NCBI RefSeq assembly: GCF_008831235.1
Contig: NZ_WBKF01000001.1
Coordinates: forward strand, 1,050,529 to 1,114,528
Reading direction: 5' to 3'
Length of the DNA stretch: 64,000 nt
Source of the DNA: Pseudoclavibacter sp. CFCC 11306
GTDB lineage: Bacteria; Actinomycetota; Actinomycetes; Actinomycetales; Microbacteriaceae
Of the stretch, positions 53,649-62,189 are shown piece after piece; the first letter of the stretch is position 1, and each line of letters opens with the position of its first letter. Made by a program: the position numbers and the translations under genes. Under the pieces are notes generated by a model. That model was not told the DNA's origin, did not search any database, and saw nothing but the letters and a program-made list of their open reading frames with translations.

Positions 53649-54989
53649 TCAGAGTACGCGACGGATGCCGTAGTTGCCGTTCCAGACGCTGATCGGCGAG
53701 ATCTTGACGACGTCGCCAGGCTTCGGCGCGTGAATGACCTGGCCGCCGCCGAGGTAGATGCCGACGTGACCGCCGCCACTCATCCACACGAGATCGCCGG
53801 GCTGCGCCTGAGCGAGCGAGACCGCCGTGCCGACATTCATCTGCGCCTGCGAGACACGCGGCAGCGAGACGCCGTTGCGTGCGAACACCCACGAGGTGAA
53901 GCCTGAGCAGTCGAAGCCGGCCGGCGTGGTGCCGCCCCAGACATACGGCGTGCCGAGGTACTGGCGTGCGGTGCCGACGACGGCCGCACCGCGGCTACCG
54001 GTGGACGCCGGAGCAGACGGCGTCGGAGTCGGCGCGGGCGTGGGCTTCGGCTGAACCGCCGGAGTCGGCGCTGGTGTGACTGCCGGAGTCTGCGGACGAC
54101 TCGGAGCGGGCGTCACGGCAGCGGGTGCAGCCGGTGCCACAGCCGCCGGGCGCTGCACAACGGCAGGAGCCGCCCCGGTGTTGAAGTTCGCTTCGTCGCC
54201 TGCTGACACCGGCGCGATCTGATGCGCAGTGGTGCTGCGCTCGGCCTGTACCTGCTGTCGAGCCTGATCGGCATTCTGCCCCTGCAGCTGCGCGAGCTGC
54301 CCACGCAGGGTCACGACCTCGTCGGTCTGACCGTTGAACATGTCGTAGGCCTGCTGCGCAGCCTGCTGCGCAGCCTGTGTGCGCTGGTCATACTCGTCGG
54401 CAAGCTGTTCAAGAGCCTGCTGCTGCGACTGCGTCTGATCACGCAGAGCCGAGAGCGTGTTCGCATCGGCGAGCGCACCCTTGACCTTGCCGTCGACGTC
54501 GCCGCCGAGCTTGTCAAGAGCAGCCATACGCTTCAGCGCATCGTCGGCGTCTGCGACTCCCACCACCGTCGAGAGCTGAGAGTTCGCGACCGAACCTCCG
54601 CCACGGGCCAATTGAGCCGTGACCTGACCGGCCTGACGTTTGGAGTCATCCGCCGCCTGCTGCGCGTTCTGCACCTGCACCTGCAGATCGACGAACGAGC
54701 CGATCGCGTCAGACAGGCGCTGCTGCACCTGCGCGCTCTGCGACTCAGCATCGGAGCGTGCCTGTGCGGCGGCCGTATAGTCAGCCTGAAGCCTGTCGAG
54801 CGTGCCCTGCACCTGTTTCACGAGGTCATCGCGCTTACCGGGGTCGTTCGCGGCCGCATTGACGTCATCCTGACTGGGTGCGGTCACCGGGTCTGCCACT
54901 GCGGGAACGCCTGACCAGACGCCGGCCCAGAGTGCGGTTGTGAGTGCGAGGCCAGCTGCACTGGCCCCAGGGATGATGCGAGACTTCAC
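53649..54989 (-). CDS. secreted NlpC/P60 peptidoglycan hydrolase with coiled coil
   Basis: 446 aa from GTG 54989 with AAGGAGG 4 bases upstream. Signal peptide (about 1-32), a long coiled coil (about 45-240), an Ala/Pro/Thr-rich linker (about 270-335) and a C-terminal NlpC/P60 domain: GTPYVWGGTTPAGFDCSGF (catalytic Cys about 360) and GHVGIYLGGGQVIHA (His about 406). Layout of the RipA/Cgp endopeptidases that split daughter cells. No c-di-AMP riboswitch was recognised in the 280-bp upstream region, which instead carries a hexamer repeat. Confidence 0.92.
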   Translation of the reverse strand: MKSRIIPGASAAGLALTTALWAGVWSGVPAVADPVTAPSQDDVNAAANDPGKRDDLVKQVQGTLDRLQADYTAAAQARSDAESQSAQVQQRLSDAIGSFVDLQVQVQNAQQAADDSKRQAGQVTAQLARGGGSVANSQLSTVVGVADADDALKRMAALDKLGGDVDGKVKGALADANTLSALRDQTQSQQQALEQLADEYDQRTQAAQQAAQQAYDMFNGQTDEVVTLRGQLAQLQGQNADQARQQVQAERSTTAHQIAPVSAGDEANFNTGAAPAVVQRPAAVAPAAPAAVTPAPSRPQTPAVTPAPTPAVQPKPTPAPTPTPSAPASTGSRGAAVVGTARQYLGTPYVWGGTTPAGFDCSGFTSWVFARNGVSLPRVSQAQMNVGTAVSLAQAQPGDLVWMSGGGHVGIYLGGGQVIHAPKPGDVVKISPISVWNGNYGIRRVL

Positions 54990-55185
54990 CGATCCTCCTT
55001 GTGGCACGCGCGGACCGAGCAATTTGGTCAGTCCTGCACGAAAGACGCTCACTAGTCTAGGCACCCTTGAAGGGCAAGCTCAAAGGCGGCGTGTCGAAAA
55101 AGTTTCACCTTCAGATTGAGAGTTAGGGGCTTCTACAGCCGAAATCTGCCGGACCACTCGCGCGCAGACTGCGGGCGCTCTGCGC

Positions 55186-55227
55186 CGTCACCGTCACCGT
55201 CACCGTCACCGTCACCGTCACCGTCAC
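55186..55227. repeat. 6-bp tandem repeat CGTCAC, 7 copies
   Basis: Seven exact CGTCAC units (GTGACG on the other strand) plus a partial one, about 200 bp upstream of the NlpC/P60 gene and 40 bp behind the APC permease. No gene covers it. Likely variable in number between strains. Confidence 0.85.
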
Positions 55228-55268
55228 CGATATGAGAGCTCCGCATGAAGTGGCGCTCACCGGCGCTT

Positions 55269-57290
55269 CTACGCGAACAGAGTGACCAAGTGCACGATGC
55301 CCACCACGACCGCGACGGCCGCAGTGGAGTATCCGACGCACAGCGAGGCGAGCAGGGTGCGCGATGCACCGCTGACCACATAAACATGCTGCGGAACGAG
55401 AGCACCCGCGAACTCCGCCGCGGCCAATGCCACCCGCGCATCATGATTCTTCTCGGCGCGGTGCAGCGCCACGTGCGAGACGACCAGCCCCGGAAGCGCA
55501 GACAGCAGCACCGCCCAAACGAGCACTCCGGTCATGCCTGCCGCAGTCAGCATCCCTGTGAAGAGCCCCACCACGATGACGAGCACGAGCGCAGCGGCGA
55601 GCCAGGTGAGCACGGCGCCGGCTGCGGTGAGCGCGGTCGAGCTCGCCTTGTCACCGGCGGATGCAGCAGCCAAGTCCGCCTCCCCCGTCGCATCCGCGGC
55701 CGCGCGCGTGCGGTCGGCGACATCACCGGCATCCGCCGCACCTGACTCGACCGACTCTTCGACGGGCAGCGCCGAGGCAGGCGCGAGCAGAGCATCCTCA
55801 GCATGGCGCAGGGAGCCGAGGCCGCCCTCGAGACGCACGCGGGAGTGCCTGTAGCTGTACCCGAAGTAGAACGCCAGGCCGACCAACAGCCACACCACGA
55901 AACGCAGCCAGGTCTCGATCGCGAGGTTCATCATGAGCCAGATGCACAGCACGCCCGAGATGATCGGCAGGGTCGGCGACCAGGGCACGCGGAATCCACG
56001 AGGCACATCGGGATAGCGCTTGCGCAGCACCGGCACGGCGAAGCTCACCAGCACGAAGGCGCTCAGCGTGCCGATGTTGATCATCTCGCTCAGCTCGTTC
56101 ACGTCGCCGAGACTCGCGATGACGGCGACGATGATTCCGCAGCCGATCTGCAGCCGGGCCGGCGTGCCGCGCTTCGAGGTGTGCGAGATCGCGCGAGGCA
56201 GCAGACCGTCGCGGCTCATCGAGAACACGACGCGCGACAGGCCGAGCAGCAGCACCATGATCACCGTGGTGAGCCCGACCAGAATGCCGATCGTGATGAA
56301 TGTTCCGGCCCAGTTCGCCCCGACGAGTTTGAAGGCGGTGGCCAGAGTCGGCTCGGGCTCGGCTGCGAGCTGCTGGTAGCTCACCATGCCGGTGACGACG
56401 ATGGTGACCGCGACGTAGAGCACAGAGACGAGTGCGAGGCCGCCGAAGATGCCGCGCGGCAGGTTGCGCTGCGGGTCTTTGGTCTCTTCGGCCGTGGTCG
56501 CGACGACGTCGAATCCGATGAACGCCATGAAGACGAGCGCGGCAGCGCCGAGCAGGCCGAACATGCCGTAGCGTTCGGGTTCGGCGCCGCTCATGAAGCT
56601 GAGCAGGCTCTGATGCAGCATGCCGGTGCCGCCATCGGCAGGTGCCAGCTCAGCAGGCGGCAGGAACGGCGAGAAGTTCGCGGCCTTCACATAGAAGGCG
56701 CCGGCGATCACGATGAAGATGGTGATGCCGACCTTGATGAGAGTGAAGATGTTGTTGACTCGTGTGGTGAGCTTCGTGCCGACCACGAGCAGCGTGGTGA
56801 AGATCGCGACGATGACGATCGGCGGCCAGGATGCGGTGAACGGACCGACCTGCACATCCGTGGGAATGTCCCAGCCGACGAACTCGAACACGTTTCGCAC
56901 GTAGATGCCCCAGTACTTCGAGATGACCGAGGCGGCCATCAGCATCTCGAGGATCAGGTCCCAGCCGATGATCCAGGCGATCAGCTCGCCCATGGTGAGA
57001 TACGAGAAGGTGTAGGCCGACCCCGAGACGGGCACGGCCGAGGCGAACTCGGCGTAGTTCATCACGGCCAGGCCGCAGATCGCCGCAGCGATCACGAACG
57101 AGATGATGACCGCCGGGCCCGCGTAGTTGGCCGCCGCCTGCGCACCGACCGAGAAGATGCCCGCACCGACCGCGACCGCGACGCCCATGACCGCGATGTC
57201 CCAAGCGGTGAGCTCGCGTTTGAGCTGCCGTTCCGGATCTGCGAGATCCTCGTTGACCTGTGTGATCGTCTTGCGCGCGAAAAGACTCAT
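55269..57290 (-). CDS. APC-family amino acid permease (CAT type) with extra C-terminal helices
   Basis: 673 aa from ATG 57290. The first 480 residues have about 12 helices and match cationic-amino-acid-type APC permeases: LKRELTAWDIAVMGVAVAVGAGIFSVGAQAA, YTFSYLTMGELIAWIIGWDLILE and FMAFIGFDVVATTAEETKDPQRNLPRGI. After a charged, Ala/Glu/Asp-rich linker (about 490-560) come about three more hydrophobic segments (about 565-670) not present in the core family. Substrate probably basic or branched amino acids; not decidable here. AGAGG is 13 bases before the ATG, rather far. Confidence 0.88.
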   Translation of the reverse strand: MSLFARKTITQVNEDLADPERQLKRELTAWDIAVMGVAVAVGAGIFSVGAQAAANYAGPAVIISFVIAAAICGLAVMNYAEFASAVPVSGSAYTFSYLTMGELIAWIIGWDLILEMLMAASVISKYWGIYVRNVFEFVGWDIPTDVQVGPFTASWPPIVIVAIFTTLLVVGTKLTTRVNNIFTLIKVGITIFIVIAGAFYVKAANFSPFLPPAELAPADGGTGMLHQSLLSFMSGAEPERYGMFGLLGAAALVFMAFIGFDVVATTAEETKDPQRNLPRGIFGGLALVSVLYVAVTIVVTGMVSYQQLAAEPEPTLATAFKLVGANWAGTFITIGILVGLTTVIMVLLLGLSRVVFSMSRDGLLPRAISHTSKRGTPARLQIGCGIIVAVIASLGDVNELSEMINIGTLSAFVLVSFAVPVLRKRYPDVPRGFRVPWSPTLPIISGVLCIWLMMNLAIETWLRFVVWLLVGLAFYFGYSYRHSRVRLEGGLGSLRHAEDALLAPASALPVEESVESGAADAGDVADRTRAAADATGEADLAAASAGDKASSTALTAAGAVLTWLAAALVLVIVVGLFTGMLTAAGMTGVLVWAVLLSALPGLVVSHVALHRAEKNHDARVALAAAEFAGALVPQHVYVVSGASRTLLASLCVGYSTAAVAVVVGIVHLVTLFA

Positions 57291-57829
57291 TGCTGAGTCA
57301 CATCCTCTCTTTGTGCCGGCGGCGGGCTGGGGCCCAGGCGGCTGTGGTGCTGTGGTGCACTGCGGTGTGGTGGTGCGCTGCGGTGTGGTGGTGCGCTGCA
57401 GTCGTGATTCCGGGCGATTCCTCTTGCGATCGAACGCAGGGGTCGGTTTCGCTGCTCCGCAGGTCGCCCGGCTCTTCTCGGATCGTGACCCGTACATCCG
57501 TATTTCTTCTGCCTTGTGGGCTGCCGACGTCGCACCTTTCAACCGACGACCGCGTGCCTTATGAGCCGCTGGTCGGGGTGGATGCGTGCCAATGCCGCCA
57601 ATAGTTTAGTCATGCTGTGGTTTTCGTGTGGAGTTTGCACAGATTCAGCCGCAAATCACCGGTTGGCTCTCTCGGGGCCGTCTGTACGATCCTGTACGGA
57701 TTGCCCGAGCTCGGGGCCCGAGGCTGAAGCTGAATCGACAGAAGCGGAGCAGTCAAGCGCTCAAGAGCCACCCACGCCCTGCAGCACGCACCAGCACGCA
57801 TCCGCACGCACCCGACTACTGTTAAGGCG
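57291..57829. other. 540-bp intergenic region with short repeats
   Basis: Between divergent genes. An 18-bp unit (TGCGGTGTGGTGGTGCGC) occurs twice in a row at 57361-57396, with partial copies before it. CTGTACG occurs twice at 57682-57688 and 57692-57698, 10 bp apart, as an activator or operator pair might. No gene seen. Confidence 0.5.
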
Positions 57830-59401
57830 ATGAGACCCAAGAAGACCAGCGCTGCCGGCCAGAGCATCACTGTCTACACCGACGCCTCATTCGATCCGAA
57901 CGAGAAGCGCGGGGTATACGGCTGGGTCAGCCCATGCTCCGACGACCAACAGCCCGATCACTGGGTCGGCATGCGCAAGGCTCCGTCGGTGAACCAGCTT
58001 GAGGTGCTCGCAGCGATCGCTGCGGTGATGGCGCACCCAGATGCGCACGACGTCACGCTCTATACCGACAGCCACGCTGTGATCGTCGCGTTCGAGAAGG
58101 CCTCGCGCTCTGAGACGGTCAAAGGTGTGCCGTCTGCGCGCGTCGAAGCTCTGCACGAAGTGCTGCAGCATGTCAGCGTCGACGTGCGCAAAGTCGCCGC
58201 GCACACCACCGACTACTGGAACAACGTCATCGACCGCGTCGTGCGCGCAGTGATGCGCCGGCTCGAGGTCGAGGCCGATCAGGTGCACCTTCCCAAGCAG
58301 GATGTCGTGCAGGCGGCCCTCGACGAAGCACGCCGCACCTCGAACGAGACCGCGCGCAAGGCCGAGCGGGATGCCGCCGAACAGGCTGCGAAGTCCGCCG
58401 CCGCCGAGGCTCAGCAGCATGAGGTCGAGAAGGCCGATCGATTCGTCAGGTCGGGGCTGGAACCCCAGGCAGGTCTGGCCCCTGTGTCGACTGCGGCCGA
58501 CTCGGCCACGCAGCTCACCGCCTCCCTGTCAGCCGAGCTGCTTGCGGCATCCGCTGCCGAGCGTGAAGTGCCCGACTACCTGGCCCCCACATCGGCTGGC
58601 GTGCTCAGTCCGCTGTTCGGGGCCGGCGCCGAAGTCGCAGCCGAACTCGCCGCTGCCGGCCTGGGCGATGGTCACGGTGACGGTGGCGCCGATTCGACGG
58701 ATGCTGCAGACGAGCCTGAAGAGACCTGGTCGGATCCGTTCGCTGTTCCGGTTCAAACCAGACGCTCGGCCGATGCGCGGTCTGCACGTCAACGGCCTGC
58801 GAGCGCACATATCTCCTCTGAGCTGGCTTCGACCCCAGCTGTCGCACCCATCGACTCGATCTTCGACTTGGTCGCCGAGGCGAGCTCGACCACAGAGTCT
58901 GTCGAGGCTGCTCCATCGAACATCGACGAGGTTGACGTCACACTCTTCAACACCGCAGATGTCGGCGGAGGGCCGTTCGACCCAGGCCAGTTCGACACGG
59001 CCCAGTTCGACCCAGACCAGTTCGACGCCACATCGTTCGACATCGGCGCTGCCTCTGCCGCACCACTCGATTCTGCGGACTCACAGGAGACACGATTCGC
59101 ATCCAGTGAATTCGAGACCACTGATTTCGGGATCTTCTCTTCAGAGGCCTCTGCAGAGCCCACCATGACCTACTCGAGTGCGGCTCCGGCGACTCGAGAG
59201 GACGATCTGCTCCAGCATCCTGCGTCAGCTCGTTCGAACGATCTGGGCCGCCCGACCGACGCCGACGTCTTCAGCGTGCCGAGGTCGAGCGACCCGTTCG
59301 TGCTGCTCGATCAGCTGCAACTCGAGAATCAGCAGCTGCGGCACGAGCATGCGGTGCTTCGTGAGGCGCTCGAGATCATGCTGCGCGACCGGCGCGCGTG
59401 A
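57830..59401 (+). CDS. RNase H-like domain fused to a long disordered tail and a coiled coil
   Basis: 523 aa. Residues about 12-145 keep the RNase H1 core: Asp18 in VYTDASFD, Glu58 in QLEVLA, Asp80 in LYTDSHAV and Asp135 in NNVIDRVVRAVMRR, i.e. all four DEDD positions. A helical Ala/Glu-rich piece follows (about 145-205), then about 280 residues of acidic, Ser/Ala-rich disorder with five FDxxQ-like pentapeptides in tandem (about 382-406), and a final coiled coil (LLDQLQLENQQLRHEHAVLREALEIML, about 490-518). AAGG is just before the ATG. The tail suggests tethering or partner binding; I know no standard family with this layout. Confidence 0.78.
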   Translation: MRPKKTSAAGQSITVYTDASFDPNEKRGVYGWVSPCSDDQQPDHWVGMRKAPSVNQLEVLAAIAAVMAHPDAHDVTLYTDSHAVIVAFEKASRSETVKGVPSARVEALHEVLQHVSVDVRKVAAHTTDYWNNVIDRVVRAVMRRLEVEADQVHLPKQDVVQAALDEARRTSNETARKAERDAAEQAAKSAAAEAQQHEVEKADRFVRSGLEPQAGLAPVSTAADSATQLTASLSAELLAASAAEREVPDYLAPTSAGVLSPLFGAGAEVAAELAAAGLGDGHGDGGADSTDAADEPEETWSDPFAVPVQTRRSADARSARQRPASAHISSELASTPAVAPIDSIFDLVAEASSTTESVEAAPSNIDEVDVTLFNTADVGGGPFDPGQFDTAQFDPDQFDATSFDIGAASAAPLDSADSQETRFASSEFETTDFGIFSSEASAEPTMTYSSAAPATREDDLLQHPASARSNDLGRPTDADVFSVPRSSDPFVLLDQLQLENQQLRHEHAVLREALEIMLRDRRA

Positions 59402-59421
59402 CGATGCGGCACCGACCAGAA

Positions 59422-60354
59422 TCACCCAGCCATGAACAGTCCGCCATTGACGTGCAGAGTCTCGCCAGTGATGAAACTCGCCGCATCGCTGGCCAAGAAG
59501 GCCACCGCTCGAGCGACTTCCATCGGCTCGCCGTTTCGTCGCAACGGGGTGTCGCGCAGCATCGCTTCTCCACGGTCTTTGACAAGATCCCCTACCATCG
59601 GGGTCATGATCGTACCCGGGGAGACCGCGTTCACTCGCACCTCTGGGCCGAGTTCCAATGCCAGACTGCGCGTCAAAGCGATGATTCCAGCCTTGCTCGC
59701 CGCGTAATGCGCGTGAAGCCGGCTGCCTCTGTGTCCAGCGACGGAGGCGAAGAGCACGATCGCAGCACGATCACCCAACGACGGCAATGCGCGACGCACA
59801 AGAGTGAACACACCGTCGAGATTGATCGACATCACCTGTCGCCATTCTTCATCGCTCATCTCGGCGACGGCCCGGCGCGGGTAGATTCCCGCGGCAGGCA
59901 CAAGCACATCAATGCCTCCGAACCGCTCGGTGACGACGTCGACCAAGTGCTGAGCTGACTCCGGATCTGCACCGTTGTAGGGCACCGTCAGCACTGTCCC
60001 GCTGCCCTGGGGCAGCGCGCTGACTGCAGCGTCGAGCGCATCGACGCTGAGATCGGCAAGTGCCAGGTCAGCCCCTGCCTGACGAAAGAGCTTCGCCAGC
60101 TCCCGTCCAATACCTCCAGCGGCACCGGTGATGATCACACGACGCCCGGTGAAGTCGAACGTCACCTCACGCGAGTTCTCACCCGATGAGTCGCCCTGAG
60201 CGGTGCGTCTTCCATGTGCTTGCGCCGATGCTGGCATTGCATCGACGAGTCTTGGCTCAGGTGCAGTACTGCGGTCATCTGAACCGCTCGGTCCGCCGAC
60301 GCCGCCAGTTGCGTCTTGGAAGTTCTCTTTGTCTCGATCTGCAGAATCATGCAT
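59422..60354 (-). CDS. short-chain dehydrogenase/reductase with N-terminal extension
   Basis: 310 aa. Rossmann motif GAAGGIG (about 78-84), NAG-like PAAGIYP, catalytic Ser and YAASK (about 218-222), VNAVSPGTI and the final ITGETLHVNGG. The first 68 residues are charged, disordered and not part of the SDR fold; an internal GTG (VTFDFTG) would remove them but has no proper ribosome binding site. Probably a sugar or sugar-alcohol dehydrogenase by context. Convergent with the RNase H-like gene, 20 bp apart. Confidence 0.85.
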   Translation of the reverse strand: MHDSADRDKENFQDATGGVGGPSGSDDRSTAPEPRLVDAMPASAQAHGRRTAQGDSSGENSREVTFDFTGRRVIITGAAGGIGRELAKLFRQAGADLALADLSVDALDAAVSALPQGSGTVLTVPYNGADPESAQHLVDVVTERFGGIDVLVPAAGIYPRRAVAEMSDEEWRQVMSINLDGVFTLVRRALPSLGDRAAIVLFASVAGHRGSRLHAHYAASKAGIIALTRSLALELGPEVRVNAVSPGTIMTPMVGDLVKDRGEAMLRDTPLRRNGEPMEVARAVAFLASDAASFITGETLHVNGGLFMAG

Positions 60355-60486
60355 AACGCGTCTCGTCTCTCATCTCATTGTTCTCATTCGTCACGGCCCG
60401 CGGCGATCTCACCGGACCATGTCACTGACATCGATCGTTTGCTTCGGGTGAATGGTGGTCATGAGCAGCGTGCTCAGCGCAGCGGC

Positions 60487-61278
60487 TCAGTACCAGTCGC
60501 CATCGACGGTCAGCCCGCCATCGGCGACGATGCTCTGGCCGGTGATGAAGGACGCACGCGGCGACAGAAGAAAATCGATGACCTCGCAGATCTCAGAGGG
60601 TTCACCGAGACGGCCCATGGGTGTGCGGGCCACAATGCGATCAACCCGCAGTTTGCCCTGCTCGATCAGCCCGTCTGTGAGCGCGGTTCGGATGTACCCC
60701 GGTGCCACCGCGTTGACGCGAATGCCAGCGCGCGCCCATTCGACGGCAAGGGCTCGCGTCAGCCCCTCGATGCCGGCTTTGCCTGCACAGTATGCGGCGC
60801 GCTGCGGCATTCCCGTCTGCGCGGCAACCGAAGACAGGTTGACGATCGCTGCACGCGGAGACTCCGAGAGCAGTCGGTACGCGGCACGTGACGAACGCTG
60901 AGACCCATTGATATGAATGTCGATCAGTGAGCAGAACTGGGCGTCCGAGATCTCATCGCTGGGCGCGGGGCGTGACACTCCAGCGCAGTTGACTACGGCG
61001 TCCAGCCGACCCTCGATGTGAGCGATGGAGTCGTACGCGGCGGTGATCGATGCGTCATCGGTGACGTCGGTCTGCACGCCGCGGGCGGCCTCACCGAGTT
61101 CGACGCAGGCTTGTTTCAGTCCGTCTGGGTTCAGGTCCAACAGCACTGCCCGACCACCGTCAGCCACCCAACGCTGGGCGACGGCGAAGCCGATGCCTGA
61201 TGCTCCCCCAGTAATCGCCACCACCGGCGCTTCATTCGAGGCGTGTGTGGTGCTTGTGTTCTGGCTGTTCTCGTTCAT
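60487..61278 (-). CDS. short-chain dehydrogenase/reductase
   Basis: 263 aa from ATG 61278 (AGGAG 7 bases upstream). GGASGIG, NCAGVS, catalytic Ser in NLSSVA and YCAGK (Tyr/Lys), VNAVAPGYIRT and the SFITGQSIVADGG ending: a complete classical SDR. It is divergent from the GntR gene with an inverted repeat in between. Pairs with the second SDR behind it; consecutive oxidation steps on one substrate are plausible. Confidence 0.88.
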   Translation of the reverse strand: MNENSQNTSTTHASNEAPVVAITGGASGIGFAVAQRWVADGGRAVLLDLNPDGLKQACVELGEAARGVQTDVTDDASITAAYDSIAHIEGRLDAVVNCAGVSRPAPSDEISDAQFCSLIDIHINGSQRSSRAAYRLLSESPRAAIVNLSSVAAQTGMPQRAAYCAGKAGIEGLTRALAVEWARAGIRVNAVAPGYIRTALTDGLIEQGKLRVDRIVARTPMGRLGEPSEICEVIDFLLSPRASFITGQSIVADGGLTVDGDWY

Positions 61279-61354
61279 ATCGTTTCTCCTATCGTCTTCA
61301 TTCTGAGAAGCTGTCCGCATGCGCATCGACGAGCCATGACCTCACTGACAAGAC

Positions 61355-61372
61355 GGTCGGGCAGTTCCGACC
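61355..61372. promoter_or_regulatory. candidate operator between SDR and GntR genes
   Basis: GGTCGG-N6-CCGACC is a perfect interrupted palindrome in the 146-bp gap between divergent genes. It does not fit the FadR consensus TNGTNNNACNA. Confidence 0.4.
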
Positions 61373-61424
61373 TGCCATCAGCATGTGATCAGAGCCCGAC
61401 AGGCTCATCGGATAAGCTGCTGAA

Positions 61425-62126
61425 ATGCCATCGCCTGATTCGACGCACGATGACCTTGCGTCTGCCGCCGAACGTGAGACTTTCGCACCCGTCACAAGCG
61501 TGCGCGCAGTCAACGCGCTGCGCACGGCGATTCTCGACGGACAGTTCATCCCCGGTGAGCGGCTCACTCAAGAGCGACTCGCCGACTTCATCGGATCGAG
61601 CCGCGTGCCCGTCCGGGAGGCGCTGAAGACTCTGTCTACCGAAGGCCTCATCACTCTCGTCGAGCACACCGGCGCATGGGTGACGGCGCTGTCGCGCGAG
61701 GAATGCACCGAGGTCTACCGTGTGCGCGAACGCATCGAACCACTGCTGCTCGAGGCCTCGATGCTCCACCTCACCGACGAGGACGTCCACATGCTCGACG
61801 ACATGCGTCGAGACATCGACGCAGAGCCCGATCTCAACCAGGTGGTCATCAAAGATCGAGCATTTCACTTCATGACGTATTCGCGCGGAGGCGGCACGTT
61901 TCTGCGCGAGACCGTACAGCGTCTGTGGAACACCACCCAGTTCTATCGGCGCCGGTTCATCGAGCAGCAGTCGAACCCTGGGCGCGACATGATCTCTCAT
62001 GAGCACACTTTGCTGCTCGACGCGATTCGACGCCGTGACGTGCACAGCGCCTCACAGCTGCTTGAGCTGCACATTCGCCGCACCCGACTCGCGTTGCAGG
62101 TCGCCGACGACATCTTTGAGGCGTGA
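61425..62126 (+). CDS. GntR-family (FadR subfamily) regulator
   Basis: 233 aa. Winged helix (about 22-90): RTAILDGQFIPGERLTQERLADFIGSSRVPVREALKTLSTEGLI, then an FCD domain (about 100-225) with the Asp/His metal-site pattern (D near 144, H near 148, H near 194 and 216). Locally positioned between two SDRs and two transporters, so probably the switch for this catabolic locus. Poor ribosome binding site. Confidence 0.88.
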   Translation: MPSPDSTHDDLASAAERETFAPVTSVRAVNALRTAILDGQFIPGERLTQERLADFIGSSRVPVREALKTLSTEGLITLVEHTGAWVTALSREECTEVYRVRERIEPLLLEASMLHLTDEDVHMLDDMRRDIDAEPDLNQVVIKDRAFHFMTYSRGGGTFLRETVQRLWNTTQFYRRRFIEQQSNPGRDMISHEHTLLLDAIRRRDVHSASQLLELHIRRTRLALQVADDIFEA

Positions 62127-62189
62127 GCAGGCGTTCCCCGGCGGTATGCCTCCAGTGGAACGCCTGCCCTCACCAACGTGTTCACGCTC

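Noticed and set aside
54990-55268. Possible c-di-AMP (ydaO-type) riboswitch before the NlpC/P60 gene
   Set aside because: Such elements often precede cell-wall hydrolase genes in Actinomycetota, but I could not find the conserved motif; only the hexamer repeat is there.
55803-57296. Plus-strand frame of 497 codons, rich in Asp/Glu/His/Arg
   Set aside because: It is the complement of the APC permease; long antisense frames of this composition are common opposite GC-rich membrane-protein genes.
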